This document shows positions 54,840 through 64,000 of a stretch of DNA of 64,000 bases, one piece after another. Every line of letters starts with the position of its first letter. Position 1 is the first letter of the stretch. Source of the stretch: Spongospora subterranea f. sp. subterranea (lineage: Eukaryota > Endomyxa: Phytomyxea > Phytomyxea > Plasmodiophorida); the NCBI GenBank assembly GCA_049724395.1, contig JAUGWO010000229.1, forward strand, positions 62,001 to 126,000, given 5' to 3'. The translations under genes were made by a program, and so were the position numbers. The notes under the pieces were generated by a model. That model searched no databases and had not been told where the DNA came from. It saw only the letters and a program-made list of their open reading frames with translations.

Positions 54840-57800
54840 TTATATGCAGACGCATTCTAATGAAAAGGCGATGTCGATCGGGATCCCGGTCGACCCGATG
54901 CTCGATGCGTCAACGATCCGGAAGCTCAGTTGCACGACGGGCTCATTGGGACCAGCCTCTGAGAGAAGCGCATGGTACGCTCGGCTGATGTCTATGGCCC
55001 GAGTGTGTCTGTCGGCGCCGCCGAGGGCACGCAGGAGAGACGTCGACGGACCCACGACGAAAAACCTGTTGATCAGCCGTCCATTTCCAATAACTTGAAG
55101 GAATGCCGGCTTGGCAAAATCTAGCATAAGGGAAACGCGCAGGATCGATCTATAGGACCCAGGAATGGGATTTTCTGCAAGCTTTGGTGATAGATGGCTA
55201 GCTTCGAGCACCAAAAACGGATGATGGCCTAATGGCATCGTTTGCATTGCGTCAGAATGATGATTTGACATAGTTTGTGAAGCTGCAGCAGAAGCAGCAG
55301 CTGAAAATGGGGATGGCTGGGACACCGACGAGGCAGAATTTTGAGCTGCTGCGGCTTGATCATTATGTGTGATTGATGCATCACCGCCAACTGGAGGAAT
55401 GAACGTAGTGGAACCACCACTAGATGGAGGCAAGGGAGGTAAAGGAGGAAGGACAACAGGCGCAAGAAGATTAGCAGCAGATAAAACTGGAGGTTGGACA
55501 ACAGGGGGTGGAGGAATTTGTACAGCTGGTTGCGGAGGTGACCCAAGCTTTGGTCCCGGTGGTGGTTGTGGAGGACTAGGCTGAGGTTGTTGCCCAGGTT
55601 GCTGCTGAGGAGGTACGGGTTGTGGTCCCGGTTGCTGCCCAGGTTGCTGCTGAGGAGGCACGGGTTGTTGTCCCGGTTGTTGCCCAGGTTGCTGCTGAGG
55701 AGGCACGGGTTGTGGCCCCGGTTGTTGCCCAGGTTGCTGCTGAGGAGGCACGGGTTGTTGTCCCGGTTGTTGCCCAGGTTGCTGCTGAGGAGGCACGGGT
55801 TGTTGTCCCGGTTGTTGCCCAGGTTGCTGCTGAGGAGGCACGGGTTGTTGTCCCGGTTGTTGCCCAGGTTGCTGCTGAGGAGGCACGGGTTGTGGCCCCG
55901 GTTGTTGCCCAGGTTGCTGCTGAGGAGGCACGGGTTGTGGTCCCGGTTGTTGCCCAGGTTGCTGCTGAGGAGACACGGGTTGTGGTCCCGGTTGTTGCCC
56001 AGGTTGCTGCTGAGGAGGCACGGGTTGTTGTCCAGGTTGTTGTCCAGGTTGCTGCTGAGGAGGCACGGGTTGTTGTCCAGGTTGTTGTCCAGGTTGCTGC
56101 TGAGGAGGCACGGGTTGTGGCCCCGGTTGTTGCCCAGGTTGCTGCTGAGGAGGCACGGGTTGTGGTCCCGGTTGTTGCCCAGGTTGCTGCTGAGGAGATC
56201 CACTTTGTGGTCCGGGTTGTTGCCCAGGTTGCTGCTGTGGAGATCCATTTTGTGGTCCGGGTTGTTGCCCAGTTTGCTGCTGAGGAGACACGGGTTGTGA
56301 TCCCGGTTGTTGCTGAGGAAATCCATTTTGTGGTCCGGGTTGTTGCCCAGGTTGCTGCTGAAAAGACACGGGTTGTGGTCCGGGTTGTTGCCCAGGTTGC
56401 GGCTGAGAAGACACGGGTTGTGGTCCAGGTTGTTGCCCAGGTTGCTGCTGAGGAAACATGGGTTGTGTTCCCGGTTGTTGCCCAGGTTGCTGCTGAGAAG
56501 ACACGGGTTGTGGTCCAGGTTGTTGTCCAGGTTGCTGCTGAGAAGACATGGGTTGTGTTCCCGGTTGTTGCCCAGGTTGCTGCTGAGGAAACATGGGTTG
56601 TGTTCCCGGTTGTTGCCCAGGTTGCTGCTGAGAAGACATGGGTTGTGTTCCCGGTTGTTGCCCAGGTTGCTGCTGAAAAGATCCCTTTTGTGGTCCGGGT
56701 TGTTGCCCAGGTTGCTGCTGAGAAGACATGGGTCGTGGTCCCGGTTGTTGCCCAGGTTGCTGTTGAGGAGATCTATTTTGTGAACCGCGTTGTTCTTCAG
56801 GTTGCTGCTGAGGAGATCCAAGTTGTGAAACGAATTGTTGTCCAGGTTGATTCGAAGGAAATTCAGGTTGTGGTCCGGGTTGTCCAGGTTGTTGACGTGC
56901 GCTTGGGCGCGGCCCGGGCTGTTGAGGAACCCCAGGCTGAAAACCAGATTGTTGCTCAGGTATACGAGGAGAGTTAAGCAGAGGCCCAGGTTGTCGTTCA
57001 AATTTATGCTGAAGTGAATCCGGTTGGGGTTGTTGTCCTGATTGATCCTCAGGATAATCAGGCTGCGTTTGAGATAGTGGCTCATCAGACAAAAGCTGTT
57101 GCCCTAAGGCCTTCAGAGTGGAATCCGTTAGTTGGTCTGCTGTCTGATCAACAGTTTCAGGTTGTTGTGCTGAAGGAGCATTGAGAAGCTGCTGAGAAAC
57201 CTCAGAATCAGGGATGCGAGTTTGTCCAGCGGATTGACCAGGGTGCCCCCTGCCTTTGGCAGGTACATCCTTTGCTGAATTGGAAATATTTGGTCACCCA
57301 CAGGATAAATATTAGGAGTACTATTTTCAATACCTCTGGCTCCACTAGGTAGACTTTGTCGCCAAAGGAACTGATCAACGGATTCAGGCAGCGATTTTGA
57401 ACTGTGTCCGCCAACCTTCCTAAACCATCACTGTTAAATACCTCACCATTCATCCATCGCATTAATCCTACGTGGTGTCTTAATGGAATCAACGTCGAAC
57501 AATGTTCTGTTACGTTGTACGAGATTGAGATCCGCTATCAGCAACCTCAAGTCCTGTTCGTCAATCGCTTGTCGTTCTAGTGACTCTTTTGCCAGCGATG
57601 GGTTCAACAGCTGACGCTCCTCAATAATAGATCGTGACGACGTGAGCCTGGAATATGGTGATGACTCTAACTCAGCCAAAACTGATTCCGGAACAGCAAT
57701 GCCTGGCTTCATAAATCCTGCTTCATCCTTAAAATATATATTGATATTGCCCGAACGCGCTTCGTCCTTGATCGCAGCAGATGCGTTGTTTACATTGTCT

Positions 57801-58551
57801 TTGACTACGCCATCCAACAAATTCATTACTGGGCCCAATGTCCACCTTCCATCTGCCGTTTGTTTCCACGATTGTGACAGTGTTGATGGAGTTGCGCGAA
57901 TTTCTTCAAGCGCCGACAAGCTGCAATCTGGCGACTTCAATAGGACGAGGAGAACGTCTCGACCTTGTGCACAATGTTGGCGATCATACTCCACCAAATC
58001 GGGCAAAAGGGCGCTGTTTCCATCGACACCAGATTCCCTCCAATCGTACCCTGAACCAGGCTCATCACGTCAAACATCATCCAGAAATACTCATCGGCCG
58101 ATCGAGCAACGCTTTCAGCTAGCAGAGCGCGCTCAACCACCTCTTGAAGCGGATAATCGGTCGATTGTTGATTGATTGAACACATTTCCAGGTCAGCAGC
58201 TATAGGATTGGGCCAATCCATCACCGAAGGTATTGGGTTATTGGCGAAATCCCAGATTGGAACCGATACGCCCAGATGGGTCTCGATCGCTGCCAGAATC
58301 CCGACATAGACCTCCATCAGCGACACAGAATTGGTTCTCCCAACTGCTGGTGACGTCAGTGCCGTTTTCATGTCGCTCCAATGATCGCCGCGCCGCAATC
58401 GCGTGATCGTCTGGCAATACGCGTCGACATCGCTGGTGTTCATGGCCGATAGATCAGGGACTCCATCCGCCCAGCACTGGAAGGCGCCGACAATGGATAT
58501 TAGATACAGACAAACGCCCAATTTCATTATGGCGTTCAGATAACCTGCCAT
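54840..58551 (-). CDS. Secreted tyrosinase-like protein with long P/Q/G repeat region
   Basis: The N-terminus is a signal peptide (IMKLGVCLYLISIVGAFQC). The next about 170 residues follow the tyrosinase common-domain plan: LMEVYVGILAAIE, SVPIWDFANNP (usual PYWDW), then QGTIGGNLVSMETAPFCPIWW and SMIANIV, where active enzymes have HHANVD. The copper-binding histidines are absent. A 33-nt intron or frame change at about 57975 leads to a charged segment (58006-57443), then another frame break near 57451. From about 57230 to 55590 the protein is P/Q/G-rich, including about 26 units of 15 residues (QQQPGQQPGPQPVPP type). The C-terminal 130 residues (HPFLVLEASHLSPKL to FSLECVCI) look like a beta-rich domain. 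Probably a structural, adhesive or wall protein rather than an enzyme. Confidence 0.72.
55584..56815 (-). repeat. 45-bp in-frame tandem repeat, about 26 copies
   Basis: Unit on the plus strand: TGCTGCTGAGGAGGCACGGG, TTGTGGTCCCGGTTGTTGCCCAGGT. The 3'-proximal copies of the gene (55600-56200) are almost identical, while the 5' copies (56200-56815) vary (GAAACATGG, GATCCATTT), so expansion was recent at one end. All six frames are largely open here because the unit length is a multiple of 3. Confidence 0.95.
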
Positions 58552-59538
58552 GAGTCAACCTTCACTGAGTCATTGACGTCAACACATATCTTCTATCGGG
58601 AAGGGCGCCTTGTGTGTTCGAACATGTTCACCACGATCTCCATTCCTACACGCTAACCGCTGACGCGGTGGCGCTAGTGTTTTGTCGCCATAGCGGTTAA
58701 CACGACGAAATTCGTATTCCCGTCGGTTGATCAGTACGTCTGACGACTCCTTGTATTGGCATCTTCAGTGCCGACCAAGGCAGACATTGTTAACAGTTCA
58801 GGGGTTCACAGGACAATATGTTCGTCCACAGGTGATGGTAAAACATTCAAAACAGAATCTGGGATCATTTTTTTGGGAACCCATAGCATCAACTGGCAGA
58901 ACGAGACAATCATTTCCAAATTCGTTTGTCCAAACTACAGATATTTTTTCAATTCAGATGATAGAACCGGAGTTTGAATATAATCTTTGATCAAAAACCA
59001 TTTTGACCGTTTTGCGTGTTGAGCACGTGGAGTCCATATTGTTGGTGGTTTGTTGGACTTAGCTAAGCTATCAAGAATCGCATCATTCAAGTACTGTTAA
59101 GCGATATTCGATGATGATATCAAGATGGCCAGGTCTAGTCGGGTGTTACAGGAAAGATGTGGAATTGACGAAAAAAAAAGGACGCGATGGACCATCAAAA
59201 GGACTCTACAAAAGTAGCGATGATCACAATTGTCATGGTTTATCGATAAAAAACGCAGCTACTGCCGGAATCTCTCCTGTACGTTCGTTTAGCTACGAAA
59301 TCGCCATTTTCCGCCGACGATACTCAGCAGGGATTGTGATGGATTGCTCCGCTCAGGCGCTACGATATGTGGGAATTGGGGAAGGCACATGTGAGTGATG
59401 AATGGCGGGGATTGACACAATACAAACTTCAGTGATCGACAAATGTCAGCTCTGATCAACGCGCTAAAAAAAAACGCTGGTTATAATGCTTGACGATATT
59501 CTCAGGGCGCTTCTTATATTGCCCTTTGACTGAATCCA
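58552..59538. other. Intergenic, nothing recognised
   Basis: Upstream flank of the tyrosinase-like gene. ORF 59111-59398 has no recognisable motif. Confidence 0.4.
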
Positions 59539-60081
59539 TTATTTACGCCATATGGCAGGGCAAATCCAGGGTGTCGTATCCCTCCGATTGGTCCACATCC
59601 TCGTCGGGGTTCGAATCATCATCATTGCTAATAACAATGTACTAGTAAAAACATGATTAGCGTCCTCAACAATGTCCGAATGGACATCAATTTCCCCAAA
59701 ACAATCAACTTTTGTTATTTTATCGGATTCCAATTCTATCTCGCAATCAACTTGATATCCTCGTCCCTTAAGCCATTTTTTGTTTTTGATTTTTGTTTTT
59801 GGAATTCGATATTGAGAAATTTCAATGTTTATCGTTTTCTGTTTGAAATGAACCGGGAGTGATTGTCCGATTCCCACGTTCAGGGGATGATGTGGGTGGC
59901 GACGGCGGCCCGTTGACCGGTCCAGATCTCTATTGACGATCGGGTGTCCGTGAATGGGTTGGCGAAGGGAAGGCGGCGGGCAGGTGCCTTTGGGAGCGGG
60001 CCCGTTCCCGAATGGGGCCGACCTGGGCCGCCTGGTCAACGGGACGGTGGTCTCGCAGGCGTCCGCCCTCATCATCACCAT
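59539..60081 (-). CDS. Hypothetical protein, uncertain
   Basis: The reverse frame has a basic start, then SLPVHFKQKTINIEISQYRI, KTKIKNKKWLKGRG and DCEIELESDKITKVDCFGEI. Shifting frame near 59630 gives an acidic tail, SNDDDSNPDEDVDQSEGYDT, ending at 59539-59555. A short intron or an indel could join them. The opposite strand (59954-60181) is also open. No family recognised. Confidence 0.35.
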   Translation of the reverse strand: MVMMRADACETTVPLTRRPRSAPFGNGPAPKGTCPPPSLRQPIHGHPIVNRDLDRSTGRRRHPHHPLNVGIGQSLPVHFKQKTINIEISQYRIPKTKIKNKKWLKGRGYQVDCEIELESDKITKVDCFGEIDVHSDIVEDANHVFTSTLLLAMMMIRTPTRMWTNRRDTTPWICPAIWRK

Positions 60082-60411
60082 CTCTCCCGATCCTGGCCAT
60101 ATATTATCGGCCCCTATCGCTGACGTCCTTCAGGGGTCCTCATCTTCTCTCCCATATTCTCTTCCTCTAATCTACAGATGAAGGTGAAAGGAATCTTATC
60201 GCATCGCTAGACCCTTAATTGCCTCTATATCGTAAATTGGAATCGTTATTTGAGTTCTTGGATTTTCATTTTTTGACCTTTTCAACTGTTCACGGTTTTT
60301 ACCTTCATTACAGTTTTTGTGTTTTTTCGTCAGTCTTCAGTTTGAACCCTAATTCGTCACCAATGGGCATTTTTCTCAAAATATCCGTCCCTAATTGCCA
60401 TTATTTATCAG

Positions 60412-63400
60412 AATATTCATCATCTGGACGTGTCAATTGATGGACGGATCCTTGCCGTTTGCGCTGAAAATGAACTTCGCTTTTTGACCGTCGCTAATCT
60501 ATCCCAACATCCTATCCGATCTGACAAATTCGCGGCCGACGTGATCGATTTCGCATTTAGTCCAACAAGCCCCGGCCAGTTCGCCCTCGCGACAGCTGAT
60601 GGTGCCGTTCACATTGGAGAATCCAATAGCGCCATGTCCAGTGTTTCCATCTCGGCGTCGTCATGTAAGTGATGCTGTGCAGTCGGTTGCCAATGTCGGT
60701 AGTGAATTTTGTCCAGGTTGTTGGGCGGTTGGCTCGGCCACCGCGCTGGTCTGTGGTCATCAGGATGGGTCGCTGTCGTTGAGAGCCTCGGACTCCAACC
60801 GGGTCCAATATCAATGGGATCGTGCCATGCCCGCTCCGATCACATTCGTGAAATCGATCACCGCCACGATCATTCTTATCGGATGTTACTCGCCTGATGA
60901 AGCCATTCAACTAAAGGTTTTAACACTTTCAAATAAGGTAAATACTGCTGATTCTCGTCCTATCAGTTGGCGATTTTTTCCTCTGAATTCTCTCTACGAC
61001 GTTGATCTACGTTTCGACACGAGGGCCTTTTTCTATTTTTTTCAACTTGTGAACTGATTGTGACAGTTTCCCGTCTTACGTTCAGATAGAAGAATCGAAG
61101 TTGGTGGATGTGGAGGATTGGTTCACGGGTTCTCCACCCGAATGTCGCATCCGCTGTCAGGTCATTATTGACTGGGGGTTGGTTCTGCTCTCGACATCGG
61201 CCACGACCGAAATCGCGGCGTTCACGCTCGATCCTGAAACTGGCACATTACGAGAAACTGTTAACGACGACGGTGAATCAATCCTGTTCGAAAGCGTCAG
61301 CGATTCAGTGGCCTGTGTTATGACGGGTATGGCGATAGATTTCTCCTGCGCGAGGTCGTCGTTGGTCAGAGTGCTGCTTAAACGGGTCTCTGGGTTATGT
61401 TCAAGCCGTGTCTATGCTATAGGTTGGGCAACGTGTCGGGCGTCCCGTTCCGTCACTGCTTGTCACTTCCAGTGAAGGCGTCGTCGATGTTTTTCATATT
61501 GTTGGAGATGCTGATCTCCCCATTGATCGACTTTTATGTGTCGCCCCCCGGGTTAGGGTTGGTCGTTTTTTGTTTCTTGAATGTTTCGGGTTGTTTTATT
61601 GCTATTTGATAACGTTTTCAGTTCACCTGGTTATTTTGACCGTTTTCTACAGGGACCGACCGGACCAAATGATCATGTGAAACCTGCCCCTGTTGGCCGC
61701 GATTTCCCTACACTTGTTCGGCAATCGAATCAACCGGGCTCATCAGTTCACCCTAAACCTCGAGTTGAGGTAGCGGTCGCTCCACGATTACAGGTCGATT
61801 CGACTTCGGGGATTCGTTCCCGAGTCCGACATCGAGCAGGCCTTTGTCAAAGGCCTTCAGGTCATGTCCGACAATTTACTGGCCCTGGCGAGAATGGCAG
61901 CGACGCCGCCATCGACCGACCTCCCAATCCAGGACCTCGTGGAGCAAGCAACGTCCTGCCAACAGCGCCTTCAGGGTATGCTACAAGACCTTGCAACGCA
62001 AGGTCTTGCCAGCCTAGATGAGACGATGGTCGACTGCCGTGCCATGCTGGCCCGCGGCCGGGTTGAACTGGCCGCCCATGATCAGTATCGCGAAGAACGT
62101 TACTCTAGGCCGCCAGACGAGAAGAGCGTGGCGCTCCAGGACGCAATTCGCACTCGCATCGGTGAGCTGAGGAATTCGTTGGAGAATTTGAAGCTGGGCC
62201 TGGACATGTCCCGGGTGCAGCGATCGACTCGACCGCTTCAGCTCGTCTATACAACCATCAATCAGAATGCGGCGCTGCTCGACCAATACCAGGACGCGAT
62301 TTCGCAGTTGGAGGCGAATTTCCAGGAGCTGATGGCGGTCAAACGTCAGATTAAGGTTTCGGCCCATCTCGACCAGCCCAAGACGGTCAGTCCGGTACGT
62401 GAGGAAATCAACCAGATCTATGAACGTGCCCTTCGCTACGTCAGCCATCAAAATCGAGCTACGATTCAAGCAACGGACGGCGAAAACGATCAATGGGAGG
62501 TTAATCTGGATTTCGACGAGATTGATCGATCGGGAAGTGATCTTCGTTCCATTGCCGCTGACCGCGTTCAGCAGAATCTTCTGGACGCCATTTCTGAAGA
62601 GGTCGATTTCAAGTTTGGGTTCATGTTTTTGAGGTTTTTCCTCCTGCGTAGCTTTTTTCAGTATTTTCTCAATTACTCGTTGACAGATCATGTCACGGAC
62701 GGTGTTCATTATGGATTTTTGTTTCTCTTGTTTGCACTCTCACACCCTCGATTATTGCTGATTTGTTTGTTCTAGGACGCCGCCGCGATCGCGGCAATCT
62801 TCGCCCCGGAAGAACCCGTAACTCTATCTCCGGTACCAACTCCACCTGCCCCGTCCGCTCCTTCCAGATCTTTTGCTGTGACTCCCCTAAAATCTCCTTC
62901 CTTTCCATCTCCATCTGCCCCGTTTGCTCCGTCCCGCTCCATGGCGGTGTCGTCTTCCCAACAATCTCCTTCTGTTCCACCTTCCGGAAATTCTCTATTT
63001 CCTCAGCCTTCAGCTGCCCCTTTCACACCCTCCGGTACGTTTGCAACCTCTACGCCACTTCAATCTTCGTCGGTTCCATCATCGACAGTTTTCTCTTCTC
63101 TCGCTACTCCCGAATCTGGTATTTTTTTTTTCGGTATTGCACCGTGTTTTCTCTAACATTTTCACTAGTTCCACCGCCGTTGGCAGCAGTTTCCTCTGTT
63201 TCGTTGTCTTTCCCTGTTTCGACTACAGGAAATGCATCGTTTTCTTTGTCTACTCCCACGAAACAGTCAGCACCAGTGGCGCGACGAAGTTTCCCGATCA
63301 TTGCGCGTTCCCCATCGCCATCCGCTCACGAAGAGGGTTCCGAGGAGGTTTATGAAGAATCCGATTTTTCCGGGTCAGAAGAAGAAGATCGCGAGACGGA

Positions 63401-64000
63401 GGATGAGCAGGAAGTTTTAGCAGAAGAATTAACGGAAAGGGAATTCGAAGAAGAACATGGTGTGGATGTTGAACACAATGGAGTTCGGGAATCCGAGAGC
63501 GCTGAAGACGACCTGAAACCGGAGATGAACTCATTTTTTGAAGATCAAGAGCCGTATGCTGAAGAAGATGCGGCTTACGATCAGAAAGTGCATTTAGTGG
63601 AAGAGCCTAGCGACGAGGCACCTGAACCTGAAAGATTCGAACCGGATGAATCTGAAACTATCGCAGCGCTAGAGAGGATTTCGACCAAGGAACGTGAATT
63701 AGCTCAGTCATTGCCGGCGCATGATGAGGAAGTCGATTCATCGGCACCGCCACCAATGACAATGCCAGTCATCAACGTATTCTCATCGGCCAAAACTACT
63801 TCCACTCCATTCTTCGCTGTAGGTTCATCTTCGCCTTTCGCAGCCGCATTTAATTCGAAAACGACCACGGCGACGACCGGATTTGGGACGAGTTCCGCCA
63901 ATGTATTCGTCCAATCAACCAAGGCCGTTTTCGGTGCCTCGACCCAGCAACAACCGTCTACTGATAATAACGAACATCCTTCCCCCAATCCGATGGTTTT
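60412..64000 (+). CDS. Nucleoporin Nup214-like (partial, runs off the window)
   Basis: Cytoplasmic-face FG nucleoporin that docks the Dbp5 mRNA-export helicase in known relatives. The first recognisable exon starts at 60412 after TTTATCAG. The propeller region reads DVSIDGRILAVCAENELRFL, FAFSPTSPGQFALATADGAV, ATALVCGHQDGSLSLRAS, VEDWFTGSPPECRI and LLVTSSEGVVDVFHIVG, as in the Nup214/Nup159 beta-propeller. A Pro-rich linker follows. A coiled coil lies at 61810-62620 (SDNLLALARMAA to VQQNLLDAISEEVDF). After an intron there is a P/S-rich FG-poor stretch, an acidic block (SDFSGSEEEDRETEDEQEVL) and the first FG units (TGFGTSS, VFGAST) at 63870-63940. A base seems extra in GGGG 61808-61811, and another near 60640. 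The 5' exon is unresolved. Propeller, coiled coil, FG is the Nup214 order. Confidence 0.8.

Noticed and set aside
55566-56977. Long plus-strand ORFs (VAAEEARVVV and RLLPRLLLRR repeats)
   Set aside because: Antisense frames of the same 45-bp repeat, open because the unit length is divisible by 3.
55229-57085. 618-codon reverse-strand ORF rich in NLGNN/CLLSS, overlapping the tyrosinase-like gene
   Set aside because: Off-frame shadow of the 45-bp repeat; no start context, and its composition comes only from the repeat.

Overview
The window is nuclear DNA of a eukaryote. It has spliceosomal introns (GT..AG, mostly about 30-480 nt) in nearly every recognisable gene, no operons, and eukaryote-specific genes: a nucleoporin 214 homologue, SURF6/Rrp14, a CLN7/MFSD8-type transporter, a PiT phosphate transporter and ribonucleotide reductase R1. 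A CCDC42/CFAP73-type axonemal protein implies an organism that builds cilia or flagella at some stage. A secreted SUEL-type lectin and a secreted tyrosinase-like repeat protein suggest elaborate extracellular material. The lineage cannot be fixed from the sequence alone.

Layout. 0-2 kb: decayed retroelement (aspartic protease fragment) and unidentified ORFs. 2.1-2.9 kb (-): intact hypothetical protein. 4.5-6.4 kb (+): seven-exon phosphate transporter. 6.4-8.7 kb: mostly empty, with a zinc-knuckle-like relic. 8.7-10.4 kb (-): low-complexity protein with a helical N-terminus. 10.5-10.8 kb: 38-bp minisatellite. 12.3-14.3 kb: 43-bp satellite with a higher-order 215-bp period. 14.5-15.8 kb (+): F-box-like protein. 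16.1-18.8 kb (-): MFSD8-like transporter. 18.9-21.3 kb (+): MULE transposase relic. 21.8-26.8 kb (-): unidentified multi-exon gene whose end is duplicated as a palindrome. 27-32 kb: repeats and transposon pieces around an orphan 3' part of an MTO1/MnmG gene. 32.5-33.6 kb (+): macrodomain-like hydrolase gene, flanked by broken copies of itself. 34.4-37.4 kb (+): ribonucleotide reductase large subunit. 39.4-41.7 kb (+): W/N/G-repeat SUEL lectin. 42.7-43.9 kb (+): SURF6. 45.4-46 kb (-): Copia gag relic. 46.9-49.0 kb (-): CCDC42/CFAP73 and a small unknown gene. 49.4-54.1 kb: transposon graveyard rich in inverted duplications. 54.8-58.6 kb (-): secreted tyrosinase-like protein with 45-bp P/Q/G repeats. 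60.4-64 kb (+): Nup214-like gene running off the window.

The host genes are housekeeping genes with no visible joint pathway. Two themes stand out. First, several otherwise well conserved genes each need one base removed from a short homopolymer to stay in frame, so the sequence probably carries uncorrected homopolymer insertions; the alternative, recoding, is less likely. Second, close inverted duplications of both transposons and host-gene ends recur across 21-54 kb; their arms have diverged, so they are not simple amplification chimeras.
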